Positions 9,048 to 17,782 of a stretch of 64,000 nt of DNA are shown one piece after another. How positions within the stretch are numbered: position 1 is the first letter of the stretch; each line of letters starts with the position of its first letter. The position numbers were made by a program, and so were the translations under genes. Below the pieces are notes generated by a model. That model worked only from the letters and a program-made list of their open reading frames with translations. It searched no databases and had not been told where the DNA came from. The stretch comes from an uncultured Bacteroides sp. (lineage in GTDB: Bacteria; Bacteroidota; Bacteroidia; Bacteroidales; Bacteroidaceae). The stretch lies in NCBI RefSeq assembly GCF_963677685.1, contig NZ_OY782186.1, positions 1,488,001 to 1,552,000 of the forward strand, read 5' to 3'.

Positions 9048-12000
9048 TGACTGATACTATTGATATACTTAAAAAACTTGCTTTGCAAGTGCGTAATGCT
9101 GTTGACCCAGCTGAGAACACAGCAGAAAGAGTTGGGCGTTTACTCGTTGGGATATTAGAAAATCTCTCCGATGCGGATATAGAAGAGTTGGCAAAAACAT
9201 TTCTTCGTAAAGATCAGCCGGACAAAGCTAGTGAGGCAATTACTTTTCTGAAGGGCTTGCTTATTGGGAATAATACCGCTTCTATTGATGAATATGGTGA
9301 CGCCGAAGTACGCAACTTAGTAACTCGTATCAAAGCAACGGTCGCAGAATTGGAAGCAAAGACAGTTAAAGTCTCGGATGAAACGACCACGTTAAATTTA
9401 CTTGTTCAGGCTCTTGCAAAAACATACGATCTGAATGTTTCCAACGTAGCAACACTTTTTCGGACCATCATAAAAGACTATGTAAGCTCTGAAACGTTCA
9501 TTGCCGGTTTGGCTGGTGAAGGCTTCAAACTCTATAAAGCCCTTTCCGGAGATTGGAACTTGGAAGTGGATAATGTGACTATCCGCAAGGGCATGACTGT
9601 TTTCGAGTTAATTATTTCAAAGATACGTTCGGTTAATGGCGGTCTAGTAGTCTCACAAGGTAACGGTCGTATAAAGTCTGTAACGGAAACGACAGGTACA
9701 CCCGCTTACTACGTTTTAGGCATTGAGGGTGACATGACTTTTGCCGCCGATGACTTTGTACGTTGCCAGGTATTCAGCAGTACAGGAGCAAAATATTATT
9801 GGGTACGGGTTGATTCTGTTAACGGCAATTCTATTGTAGTTCTCAAATCAGAGTTTCCTGAAGGAACGGTGCCGGCTGTGGGCGATGACTTGGTTCAGAT
9901 GGGTAACAAAACGAATACGGCTCGTCAAGGTGTATTGTATTTATCGGCAGCAGAGGACGGAAAACCCCGCTTCAGCGTGCTTGATGGTGTTAACTCAACT
10001 GACCTCACAGGAAAGAATAAAGTAATATTGGGTTGCCTTGATGGTATAACCGATTCGGACTTTCCTTCTGATGCACAACCGTCAGGCTACGGCTTATGGG
10101 CTGCTAATGTGTTCCTGAAAGGTCTGTTCATCTTGAGAAACGGCAAGTCTATTGAAGACGAATTGAATGATCAGATCACAGCTGTTCAAACGGCTTTTGA
10201 GATCAGGGAGGGACAGATCAGTAGCAAGGTAACACAAGCAACGGCAGCGGCACAAACAGCAACAAACAAAGCGGGTGAAGCGGCTGCTTCTGCAGGGACA
10301 GCAAGTAGTAAAGCGAGTGCAGCGGCAGATTCAGAAAACACAGCCGGACAAAAAGCTACGGCAGCCTCGAATAGTGCCGCTGCTGCATCAGGTAGTGCAA
10401 AAGCAGCCAAAGATTCTGCCGACAATGCTTCAGAGATATTATCCCAAGTAACTACGAAACAATCTAGTATAGACCAAACGGCTGATCACATAGCTACTCA
10501 GGTCAAGGAGGTTAATACAAAAGCTAGCGCTGCTGCAGATTCTGCCAGTGCCGCTGCTTCTTCCGCTTCTAATGCCGCCAACAGCGCCAGTCAGGCATCC
10601 GGAGTCTTAGTTACTGTTACCCAAAAGGAAACGAATATCAATCAGACAGCTTCTGATATTAATCTGAAAGCAACACGTGCGGAAAGTGCAGCCGGACGTG
10701 CTGAATCTGCTGAAGCAAATATCAATGTAAAGGCTGACGGTGTAGTCGTACAAGCTGCTTCTTCCGCAGCCCAAAAGGCTATTGATGGGGTAATTGTAGG
10801 AGGAACTAATTTATTTCGTTATTCTAAACCTATAAATGATAATAATCAAATTAGTAATGTGTATGCTAATGGTGGATCAGATTTATCAATTGATTATACA
10901 AACACTTATTTAGGTAGACCTACATTAAAAATTACAGGACAATATGGTTGTTATTGGGCATTTAATCCTACTATTGAACCTGGTGTAATATATACTATAA
11001 GTGCTATGGTTAAAGGTAGTATTCAAGTTAATGCAACTGGATATACACCTTTACACATACAAATACCTGTTGGTGGACATAGTTATGAACATCTGATTGC
11101 TTATGATGATACAATAACTACAGAATGGAAACAGGTATATAGAACGTTTAGCTCTACTGCACCTGCAAATACTAATCTTAGACTTTATATATATAGTATT
11201 GGAACATCTGTAGTTAATGTCGCTTGGGTTAAATTAGAAAAAGGTAATAAGGCAACTGATTGGTCAGAAGCACAAGAAGATATTACAGCAGATTATACTG
11301 CTAAATTAAAAGTTCTAAGCGATCAAATTAGTAGCAAAGTTTCCCAACAGGTATTTGATTCATTAAGCGGGACGGTAAACACACATAGCACGGCTATTAC
11401 TCAACTCCCAACAACAATAGATGCCCGTATCACTTCGCAAACTCAAGACGGCGGAACAATAAAGAGCAAAGTAGAAAGCTGGTTCTCTATGGTAGGGAAT
11501 ACTTTATCTATGGGAGCAAAGTCGGTTAATATAACGGGCGCAACTGTATTTAGCTCTTTAGCCACAAATGAATCTGTTACTACTGCTGTTAATAATATAG
11601 AAGTTGGTGGAACTAATTATTACTCTAATAAAACTACACCTGTAAGTCCGCTATATGGATCTCCACATATAGAGAAAGATGTAGGTGTATGTCCTAATGG
11701 TTTATATCTGATAGGAACGGCTGCCGATAGTGCTATAAGAATATCAGAGGTCATAAAAAGTAATGGATGGTATACAATATCGTTTGACATTAGAGGCTCT
11801 CAAGGTCAATCTAGCGGATTCAATGTTGATATTTGTGATAATTATGTAGGAATGGTTAAAGTAAGCCCTGATAATAATTGGGTTCATCACAAACTAACAG
11901 GGTATGTTGGTAACTATAGCCCAACGGTCTACAATTTTATAGATTTTGAACATCTTCCATATATCTACATATTTATAAGGAATATAAAAGTCGAAAAAGG

Positions 12001-12874
12001 CAATAAAGCAACTGATTTTTCGTTAGCTGCGGAAGATGTGAATGCTAGCATAAGCATCTCTCAAACGGCGGCTATCACAACCGCACGTGATAATCTTGCA
12101 TTAAGATTAGGATATGCAAATTATGCTGATATGGAAGCTAATGCAATTGCGGGCAAGAGTATCATTAACGGAGGAAGGATAAGGACTTCCCTTATCAATG
12201 CTGATGCTGTAATAACTGGCTCTCTACTGGCTAGCAAGATCGCAGCAACAGATATAACAACTGGGCGTTTAACGGTGACAACAGGAGCCATGGTAGGAGG
12301 TTTTAAAGTTTCAGGATATGCATTAACTAATGAAGGCTTTAATAACAATGCCTATATAGTAATGGCTAACAGTACAATAGGTACACATGTTGCTTTTGGA
12401 GCTAATGTTGCAGATATGGTAGGTAGTTTTTGTACTACCGCCCGAATAGAAAATAAAAGAACTGATTCGCCTTTTGGAGATGTTGTAGCTCTAAAAGTTT
12501 CAGCTAGTGGTTCAGCGGATAATTATGTATATTCAGATGTAGCATTAGACATAGGGCACGGTTGTATAAGTGGTCTTAGGCTTAGAAATCATACAATAGT
12601 TTCAAATCGTACATTATTATCATCTGATAATATAATATTTACTGAACGAGATGGTTCAGATATAATTTTAACTCTTCCCTCAAATCCTGAAAGAGGTCAG
12701 ATTTATTTTATTAGAAAAAATGGTACAGGTAGAGTCTATATACGTGGTAGTTATATAATAAACGATGGTGATTGGGTTAGAGAACGATCTACTGAAGTAC
12801 AATTAAATCGTGGCGGGCTCGGAATACTCATGTATAACGGCACATATTGGACATGGAATAATATGAACGGATAA
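9047..12874 (+). CDS. Tail fibre / receptor-binding protein with two carbohydrate-binding-like modules
   Basis: A 1,275-residue mosaic. Residues 1-100 form a helical base that may anchor it to the tail; residues 150-370 are beta-rich with fibre-like turns. About 380-580 is an Ala/Ser-rich coiled coil (repeats such as AAASGSAKAAKDSADNA). Two modules of the CBM4/9 type follow, both starting GGTN and ending WVKLEKGNKATDWS (near 735) or IKVEKGNKATDFS (near 990). The last ~200 residues look like a beta-rich tip. The modules and tip are markedly more AT-rich than the first 10.8 kb, which fits exchange of host-recognition domains. It would bind a surface glycan of the host. An intramolecular chaperone or hydrolase motif is not seen. 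Confidence 0.75.
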   Translation: MTDTIDILKKLALQVRNAVDPAENTAERVGRLLVGILENLSDADIEELAKTFLRKDQPDKASEAITFLKGLLIGNNTASIDEYGDAEVRNLVTRIKATVAELEAKTVKVSDETTTLNLLVQALAKTYDLNVSNVATLFRTIIKDYVSSETFIAGLAGEGFKLYKALSGDWNLEVDNVTIRKGMTVFELIISKIRSVNGGLVVSQGNGRIKSVTETTGTPAYYVLGIEGDMTFAADDFVRCQVFSSTGAKYYWVRVDSVNGNSIVVLKSEFPEGTVPAVGDDLVQMGNKTNTARQGVLYLSAAEDGKPRFSVLDGVNSTDLTGKNKVILGCLDGITDSDFPSDAQPSGYGLWAANVFLKGLFILRNGKSIEDELNDQITAVQTAFEIREGQISSKVTQATAAAQTATNKAGEAAASAGTASSKASAAADSENTAGQKATAASNSAAAASGSAKAAKDSADNASEILSQVTTKQSSIDQTADHIATQVKEVNTKASAAADSASAAASSASNAANSASQASGVLVTVTQKETNINQTASDINLKATRAESAAGRAESAEANINVKADGVVVQAASSAAQKAIDGVIVGGTNLFRYSKPINDNNQISNVYANGGSDLSIDYTNTYLGRPTLKITGQYGCYWAFNPTIEPGVIYTISAMVKGSIQVNATGYTPLHIQIPVGGHSYEHLIAYDDTITTEWKQVYRTFSSTAPANTNLRLYIYSIGTSVVNVAWVKLEKGNKATDWSEAQEDITADYTAKLKVLSDQISSKVSQQVFDSLSGTVNTHSTAITQLPTTIDARITSQTQDGGTIKSKVESWFSMVGNTLSMGAKSVNITGATVFSSLATNESVTTAVNNIEVGGTNYYSNKTTPVSPLYGSPHIEKDVGVCPNGLYLIGTAADSAIRISEVIKSNGWYTISFDIRGSQGQSSGFNVDICDNYVGMVKVSPDNNWVHHKLTGYVGNYSPTVYNFIDFEHLPYIYIFIRNIKVEKGNKATDFSLAAEDVNASISISQTAAITTARDNLALRLGYANYADMEANAIAGKSIINGGRIRTSLINADAVITGSLLASKIAATDITTGRLTVTTGAMVGGFKVSGYALTNEGFNNNAYIVMANSTIGTHVAFGANVADMVGSFCTTARIENKRTDSPFGDVVALKVSASGSADNYVYSDVALDIGHGCISGLRLRNHTIVSNRTLLSSDNIIFTERDGSDIILTLPSNPERGQIYFIRKNGTGRVYIRGSYIINDGDWVRERSTEVQLNRGGLGILMYNGTYWTWNNMNG

Positions 12875-12892
12875 TTAATAAACAATGAACTT

Positions 12893-13168
12893 ATGACAAA
12901 GATTGATTTTAGAAAAATCGAAGTGAGTGATCTTGAGGGGAAGAAGAGTACCCTTGACCTGAGCAAGGAATTAGGTAATCAAATCTATCGAAAGACGGCT
13001 GATTTAGGTGAGTTGGAACTTGCTCGTAACATCTATAAAGACGGTGAGATAGAAGTCGACGCATCTCAAGCAGCTATTCTTGACAGATACATTCGTGAGG
13101 GCTTTCTTGCTTTCGTGCAAGAATCGGTATGCCCCCTATTTGATGAAATTATTAATCCTAAAAAATAA
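12893..13168 (+). CDS. Small phage protein of unknown function
   Basis: A 91-residue, Lys/Glu-rich soluble protein starting MTKIDFRKIEVSDLEGKK and ending in a short helix (PLFDEIINPKK). It follows the tail-fibre gene by 18 bases and precedes another small gene by 6, so it belongs to the same late operon. Placement after the fibre suggests a fibre-assembly or accessory virion protein. I recognise no domain. Confidence 0.5.
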   Translation: MTKIDFRKIEVSDLEGKKSTLDLSKELGNQIYRKTADLGELELARNIYKDGEIEVDASQAAILDRYIREGFLAFVQESVCPLFDEIINPKK

Positions 13169-13174
13169 AAGATC

Positions 13175-13504
13175 ATGTTTACAGAAGAATCAAGAAGTAC
13201 CGCAGTAGCAGGCTCAGCCGAAAGCGGAGATTACAAGTACAAGGTTAACTATAACCTTTCAGGGAATAACCTCACTAGTCTACATTGTAATGTATATAAG
13301 AAAGTAAGTGAAGAAGTAACTACCTCTACCGGAACACAGACAGTCGAAAGAGAAGTGTATGTTGGGATTATGTTTCAGGAATCAGGGAATAAGCAATTTT
13401 CTTTCCCACAGGATACGGATATTACCCCGCATGTTGCCGTGTTTGAAGAGATACTAAGTGAAGTAAAAGCGAAATTAATAAGTGACAATACAACGGCTGA
13501 GTAG
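13175..13504 (+). CDS. Small phage protein of unknown function
   Basis: A 109-residue beta-rich protein without signal peptide (YKYKVNYNLSGNNLTSLHCNVYKKV). It is the last gene of the structural operon; a terminator hairpin follows within 60 bases. Repeated strand-turn pattern and lack of enzyme motifs suggest a small virion or fibre accessory protein, which is inference from context only. Confidence 0.45.
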   Translation: MFTEESRSTAVAGSAESGDYKYKVNYNLSGNNLTSLHCNVYKKVSEEVTTSTGTQTVEREVYVGIMFQESGNKQFSFPQDTDITPHVAVFEEILSEVKAKLISDNTTAE

Positions 13505-13534
13505 AAGCAACCGTTAATTGCTAAACAAATGTTT

Positions 13535-13571
13535 ATGTAGGCAGTTCTATTGGCTGTCTACATTTGTTTTA
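13535..13571 (+). terminator. Terminator closing the phage structural operon
   Basis: A 10-bp stem ATGTAGGCAG / CTGTCTACAT with a 9-base loop is followed by TTGTTTT. The reverse-strand pentapeptide gene ends inside it (13,547), so it may act on both converging units. Confidence 0.65.
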
Positions 13572-14737
13572 TTATCAGGATTGTTTAAATATTTAGGGTT
13601 TATTCTACCTTTTGTTTTAGTGAAATCAATATGTGACAAATCAGTTTTTTCAAGAATAGTTCTTACTGAAAATCTAGTATTATCTGTCTTAGCTCCTGAT
13701 AAATCAACTCCTGATAAATAGGCTTTTGATAAATCAATTCCTGATAAATCAGCTTTTGCTAAATTAGCTCCTAATAAATTAGCTCCTGCTAAATTAGCTT
13801 CTAATAAATCAGCTTTTGGTAAATTAGCTCCTAATAAACTCGCTCCTGATAAATTAGCTCCTGATAAATTAGCTCCTAATAAATTAGCTCCTGCTAAATC
13901 AGCTCCTGCTAAATCAGCTTTTGCTAAACCAGCTCCTAATAAATTAGCTCCTAATAAATTGGCTCCAATTAAGTAACTATATCCTAAATAAACTCCTAAT
14001 AAACTCGCTTCTGATAAATATGCTTTTGATAAATCAGCTTTTGCTAAATTGGCTTTTGATAAATTAGCTTCAAATAAATCAGCTTCTGATAGATTTGCTC
14101 TTGCTAAATTAGCTCCAATTAAACAGCTATACGCTAAATTAGCTCTTAATCCATTAAATATAAGTTTGCTTTGATCGTTGGTAAATAATAAATCCAATAT
14201 GCTTTGTATTTCATTCGATGGGCGTTCATTATTGTTTTTCCTGTACTCTTCCGTGTTAGTAATGGAACGAACATGAGAGCAAAGAATCTCAAAAACAGGC
14301 TTTGCAAATTCTTCAGGATAATCTTGTGCTAGAAAAAATAAGCTATACGCTGCTCCAGTTCTAGCCGATTCATTTGCATTTCCTAATAATTCAACTCCTT
14401 TAGAAAAACGAGAATCACGTTGCGATTTGCTTTGTAACTCAATTTGTTGGGCTTGTTTCTCTAACTGCTTATCTTGATTTGCTGTTCGCTTATGATTCTG
14501 ATGTATATTGAATGCAATTCCAATCGCGCCAAATAATGCTATCCAAACAGTAAAGAAATCCTTTCGATCTAATCCTAGAGTATATAAATCACAAATATAG
14601 ATGGATGTTATCTCATTAATAAATATCCCAATGAATGGGAAAAAGAATATGGCTGATGTAATAATAAGCCAAGTCTTGAATGCTGTTTTGCTATGCATGG
14701 GAAGTCGATTTGTGACATTTTTAGTTTCTTTTCGCAT
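13547..14737 (-). CDS. Membrane-anchored pentapeptide-repeat protein (phage cargo)
   Basis: A 396-residue protein. Two membrane helices lie near residues 24-44 and 60-80, followed by a charged coiled coil (about 85-110) and a helical linker. From about residue 205 to 365 there is a long run of pentapeptide repeats of the A(N/D)L type (GANLLGANLAKADLSG), which fold into a right-handed quadrilateral beta-helix. It is transcribed against the structural genes between the tail fibre and lysis cassettes, the position of genes expressed from the prophage. Such proteins can shield the host or its enzymes, but the function of this one is unknown; superinfection exclusion is a reasonable guess. The reverse-strand repeats give a visibly periodic 15-base DNA pattern. 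Confidence 0.75.
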   Translation of the reverse strand: MRKETKNVTNRLPMHSKTAFKTWLIITSAIFFFPFIGIFINEITSIYICDLYTLGLDRKDFFTVWIALFGAIGIAFNIHQNHKRTANQDKQLEKQAQQIELQSKSQRDSRFSKGVELLGNANESARTGAAYSLFFLAQDYPEEFAKPVFEILCSHVRSITNTEEYRKNNNERPSNEIQSILDLLFTNDQSKLIFNGLRANLAYSCLIGANLARANLSEADLFEANLSKANLAKADLSKAYLSEASLLGVYLGYSYLIGANLLGANLLGAGLAKADLAGADLAGANLLGANLSGANLSGASLLGANLPKADLLEANLAGANLLGANLAKADLSGIDLSKAYLSGVDLSGAKTDNTRFSVRTILEKTDLSHIDFTKTKGRINPKYLNNPDNKTNVDSQ

Positions 14738-14748
14738 AACATTTCTCC

Positions 14749-14976
14749 TTATTTATAACAAATCTTGCAGGCTCTTCGTCCCATCTCTTTAGCGTCCGCA
14801 AGGCTGATAGCTTTAATCTCTCCACTGCATCGGTTTAGTCCTCTGCATTTTGGATTTGAATGATAAACGGTAGATTTAGGGCCTGTGCAAATATAAACTG
14901 AAGATGTTTTTTTTACTCCTGTGGTCATACTGACTAATGGAAGGGAAAGGAGCATTAGTAATAATATTTTTTTCAT
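14749..14976 (-). CDS. Small secreted cysteine-containing protein
   Basis: A 75-residue protein with an N-terminal signal peptide (MKKILLLMLLSLPLVSMTTG) and a mature part holding four cysteines in a recognisable arrangement (YICTGPKS, then HSNPKCRGLNRCS, then RRACKICYK). The H-x3-C...C...C-x2-C pattern could bind metal or form disulphides in the periplasm. Similar short proteins occur widely in Bacteroidales; function is not known to me. It lies 11 bases upstream of the pentapeptide gene on the same strand and is probably co-transcribed with it, which suggests a joint cell-envelope role. Confidence 0.6.
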   Translation of the reverse strand: MKKILLLMLLSLPLVSMTTGVKKTSSVYICTGPKSTVYHSNPKCRGLNRCSGEIKAISLADAKEMGRRACKICYK

Positions 14977-15142
14977 AGAGACTTGATCTGTTATGTTCTG
15001 ATTGTAAAAATATACATTATTTTTATACGAAACTCTTTCTACACATTTTTTTTCTGATAACGTATTGCGTGTTCGTCTCTTACTCGCACGGATTGCGACC
15101 GCTTTCCAACTTCTTAACGCCGCTCTTCTGTATCGATATAGG

Positions 15143-15150
15143 TAAGTTTG
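15143..15150 (+). promoter_or_regulatory. Candidate -7 box (TAAGTTTG) of the lysis cassette
   Basis: A perfect TAnnTTTG match 31 bases before the holin start. No clear -33 TTTG lies 20 bases upstream. The 205-base gap between the divergent small secreted gene and the holin gene holds this and no gene that I can see. Confidence 0.45.
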
Positions 15151-15181
15151 TTCATCGAATTATATTTTAAATCAAAAAAGA

Positions 15182-15655
15182 ATGGAAGAGGGTAATGTAA
15201 TTAAAGGTACATCGGTTATCATCTTTGGTGGTGAGATGTTAAACCTGTTTTGGGATTTGAGATGGATGATAATGTTAGCGGTTATCTTGGTGGCCGTAGA
15301 CTTTAGATTCGGAGTTAAAGCAGCACAAGCTAGGGGTGAAAAGATTCGTAACAGTAAAGCCGGTCGGAGAACTGCAAACAAGCTGATTGATTATATCTGT
15401 TACCTTGTACTTGGTGGATTGATTGGTAAAGCTATCGGTGAACCTTTGGGTGTTAACCCTACGCTTGTTGCTGCTGTTTGCATGGGTGTTGCATGTCTGT
15501 TTGAAGTGGATAGCATTCTTCAAAACATCTGTGAGTATAAAGGCGTGAAGTACTCTTTTAGTCTTTGGAAAGTCATTATTGCCTTGGTAAAGTCTAAGCG
15601 GAAAGATATCGGTGATGCCATTGAAGAAGGAATAGAAAAGGAGGCAACAAAATGA
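15182..15655 (+). CDS. Phage holin (holin-4 / toxin-secretion holin type)
   Basis: A 157-residue protein with hydrophobic helices at about residues 25-45 (DLRWMIMLAVILVAVDF), 65-85 and 90-110, separated by a basic loop (KAAQARGEKIRNSKAGRRT). That layout and length match the phage holin family 4, which forms inner-membrane holes that release or trigger the endolysin. It is first in a tightly packed lysis cassette: its stop overlaps the amidase start by four bases. Confidence comes mainly from the combination of topology and neighbour. Confidence 0.8.
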   Translation: MEEGNVIKGTSVIIFGGEMLNLFWDLRWMIMLAVILVAVDFRFGVKAAQARGEKIRNSKAGRRTANKLIDYICYLVLGGLIGKAIGEPLGVNPTLVAAVCMGVACLFEVDSILQNICEYKGVKYSFSLWKVIIALVKSKRKDIGDAIEEGIEKEATK

Positions 15656-16242
15656 AAGTACTTATAGACAACGGACACGGGGAGAATACAGCAGGCAAAC
15701 GTTCTCCTGATGGAAAACTACGGGAATATTTGTATGCCCGTGAGATAGCTGACATGGTCGTTTACGGACTAAAGAAAGCGGGCATTGATGCTGAACGAAT
15801 AGTAAGAGAAACTATTGACGTTCCGCTCTCTGAACGATGTAAGCGAGTGAATGAAGTATGTAAGCAATTGGGATCTTCTAATGTAATCCTAGTCTCTATT
15901 CATTGTAATGCTGCCGGAAATGGCGAATGGATGCAAGCTAGAGGGTGGGAGGCTTACACAACACTAGGTAAAACAAGATCTGATACTTTGGCAGAATGCT
16001 TGTACACGGCAGCCGAAAAGAACCTGCCCAATATGAAGATGCGCAAAGATTTGTCTGACGGTGATAGTGATAAGGAAGCTAATTTCTATATCCTCAAACA
16101 TACGAAATGCCCAGCTGTGCTTACTGAAAATCTGTTTCAGGATAATAAGGAAGATGTAGACTTCTTGCTTTCAAGTAAAGGCAAACAGGCTATTACTAAG
16201 CTACATGTGGATGGTATAACCGATTATATTAAGAATTTATGA
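15652..16242 (+). CDS. N-acetylmuramoyl-L-alanine amidase (phage endolysin)
   Basis: A 196-residue Amidase_3-type enzyme that cleaves the amide bond between N-acetylmuramic acid and the stem peptide of peptidoglycan. Zinc ligands are visible: the histidine in IDNGHGE near residue 8, the glutamate in the helix REYLYAREIADM, and the histidine in LVSIHCNA; the catalytic glutamate is in AVLTENLFQ near the end. No signal peptide is present, so it depends on the holin encoded just upstream (four-base overlap). It also overlaps the next gene by four bases. Confidence 0.9.
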   Translation: MKVLIDNGHGENTAGKRSPDGKLREYLYAREIADMVVYGLKKAGIDAERIVRETIDVPLSERCKRVNEVCKQLGSSNVILVSIHCNAAGNGEWMQARGWEAYTTLGKTRSDTLAECLYTAAEKNLPNMKMRKDLSDGDSDKEANFYILKHTKCPAVLTENLFQDNKEDVDFLLSSKGKQAITKLHVDGITDYIKNL

Positions 16243-16811
16243 AAAAGTACATAGTAATAGGCTTAATAATGCTCGTTATGTTTGCTTCAATCTCTGCGCT
16301 GTGGAAGATGTACAGTGCAGAGAAGCAAGAACGAGAGAGACAGCAAAATAATGTAGAGGTTCTGAACTCTGATATTAAGAGATATAAGGTTCGTGACAGC
16401 CTGAATGTTGCTTCTATAGACGCACTCAAGTATTCCATTGGCGAAATGAAGAAATATCGGGCAGAAGATTTAAAGCTGATTAGTGATTTAAAGATTAAGA
16501 ATAAAAACCTTGAATCACTGACAAAGGTAAGTACATCCGTGACAGATACTATCTATAAAGATCGTTGGCATCCAGCACCTAATAATCCTGACTGTTTAGA
16601 ATACTCTGACAAGTGGGCTACTGTTACTGCCTGTTTCAAAGATTCTACAGTTTCTTATTCGGTCATGGATAGTTTGGATATAGTAGTTAGTAAAGTACCA
16701 AAGCATAAATTCTTGTGGTGGAGTTGGGGAACGAAAGGATATAAAGTCAATGTGGTTAACTTTAATCCTCGATCTACTATTGAATACTTAGAGTACATAA
16801 AGATGGAATAG
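16239..16811 (+). CDS. Membrane-anchored coiled-coil lysis protein (spanin-like)
   Basis: A 190-residue protein with one N-terminal membrane helix (VIGLIMLVMFASISALW), a coiled coil from about 25 to 110 and a C-terminal periplasmic-type domain with a short tryptophan-rich strand (HKFLWWSWGTKGY). It is third in the cassette after holin and amidase, where phages of Gram-negative hosts encode Rz-type inner-membrane spanins that disrupt the outer membrane. Family assignment (I believe DUF6549-like) is uncertain. No embedded Rz1 lipoprotein frame was identified. It is the last gene before the terminator and CRISPR array. Confidence 0.6.
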   Translation: MKKYIVIGLIMLVMFASISALWKMYSAEKQERERQQNNVEVLNSDIKRYKVRDSLNVASIDALKYSIGEMKKYRAEDLKLISDLKIKNKNLESLTKVSTSVTDTIYKDRWHPAPNNPDCLEYSDKWATVTACFKDSTVSYSVMDSLDIVVSKVPKHKFLWWSWGTKGYKVNVVNFNPRSTIEYLEYIKME

Positions 16812-16837
16812 AATAAATCCATTTAGCCATATATAGA

Positions 16838-16880
16838 AAAAGCCTCAATCATATTTTGAATTGAGGCTTTTGTTTTTTTA
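16838..16880 (+). terminator. Bidirectional terminator between lysis cassette and CRISPR array
   Basis: A 12-bp stem AAAAGCCTCAAT / ATTGAGGCTTTT with a 10-base loop, flanked by A-rich sequence on one side and a T-run (GTTTTTTT) on the other. It can stop forward transcription from the lysis genes and reverse transcription leaving the CRISPR array. Confidence 0.85.
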
Positions 16881-16929
16881 AGATGTAAACTATTACAACT
16901 AATATCAAAAATTATCTGAAAATTTTATT

Positions 16930-17692
16930 GTTGTAGTTCCCTTCATTATTGGGATCATTTACACTCAAATGAAAGTAGTAATATGGTGGAAAACTGTTGT
17001 AGTTCCCTTCATTATTGGGATCATTTACACTGTAAAAGCCATAAGTATAGAAAGACTATGAGTTGTAGTTCCCTTCATTATTGGGATCATTTACACTAAC
17101 GTCTCAAACGCTTATAGCTTAGAATTTGTTGTAGTTCCCTTCATTATTGGGATCATTTACACTAGAAGAAGAAGCGATGTACAATACTGCATCGTTGTAG
17201 TTCCCTTCATTATTGGGATCATTTACACTTTACTAAACTGGCAGAAGAACGTGTACTTGGTTGTAGTTCCCTTCATTATTGGGATCATTTACACTTTTCA
17301 GCGTTGCTAGTGTTATGGGTGGTCAGTTGTAGTTCCCTTCATTATTGGGATCATTTACACTTCAAAAAGGTGGAAAACGTGCTGCAATAGGGTTGTAGTT
17401 CCCTTCATTATTGGGATCATTTACACTAGATAATTAAAATGGCAAAAACTTATTGTTGTTGTAGTTCCCTTCATTATTGGGATCATTTACACTTCAAGTT
17501 TTTTTATGAGTCTCATATTGGCGAGTTGTAGTTCCCTTCATTATTGGGATCATTTACACTTATGTCAGTAAACAAATGTGTGTTTATAGGGTTGTAGTTC
17601 CCTTCATTATTGGGATCATTTACACTTCAATCATTTATAGGTACTGAAGGATTGATGTTGTAGTTCCCTTCATTATTGGGATCATTTACACT
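16930..17692 (-). CRISPR. Type VI-A CRISPR array, 12 repeats and 11 spacers
   Basis: Twelve 36-base repeats start at 16930, 16996, 17062, 17128, 17194, 17260, 17326, 17392, 17458, 17525, 17591 and 17657. By eye they are identical, including both end copies (plus strand begins GTTGTAGTTCCC, ends CATTTACACT). Ten spacers are 30 bases; the one at 17,494-17,524 is 31. Reverse-strand repeats end ...GAAGGGAACTACAAC, very close in layout to Cas13a repeats (Leptotrichia types end ...GAAGGGGACTAAAAC; the Paludibacter repeat, from memory, has the same 3' end). In Cas13a crRNAs this end precedes the spacer, so the array reads on the reverse strand, as cas13a does. The folded core pairs CCC with GGG. No cas1/cas2 gene is present in the window. 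Confidence 0.97.
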
Positions 17693-17746
17693 ATATCTTG
17701 CTAAAATCACAGTAAATATGGTGGTTTCAGATAGAATATAGCATTG

Positions 17747-17754
17747 CAAAAATA
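17747..17754 (-). promoter_or_regulatory. Candidate leader promoter of the CRISPR array (-7 box)
   Basis: Reverse-strand TATTTTTG, a perfect TAnnTTTG match, between the cas13a stop (17,783) and the first transcribed repeat (ends at 17,692). It predicts transcription starting near 17,740, giving a leader of about 48 bases. No clear -33 element. No terminator separates cas13a from the array, so read-through is also possible. Confidence 0.45.
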
Positions 17755-17782
17755 GACTTTATGATTGAAAAATACTATCTTC

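Noticed and set aside
13518..13721. Forward reading frame across the end of the pentapeptide gene
   Set aside because: It arises from the complement of the repeats and overlaps the terminator; no coding signs.
12893..16811. Anti-CRISPR genes in the prophage
   Set aside because: Several small unknown genes exist, but none has a feature that ties it to Cas13a inhibition.
16966..17656. Self-targeting: spacers matching genes in this window
   Set aside because: Comparison by eye found no spacer match elsewhere in the window. The closest coincidence was the amidase start (MKVLIDN versus MKVVIWW), which is not a match.
16930..17692. Reading the array as a type VI-B repeat because the plus strand starts with GTTG
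   Set aside because: VI-B repeats end in CAAC on the same strand, while this ends ACACT. The reverse strand matches the Cas13a repeat layout, and the effector resembles Paludibacter Cas13a.
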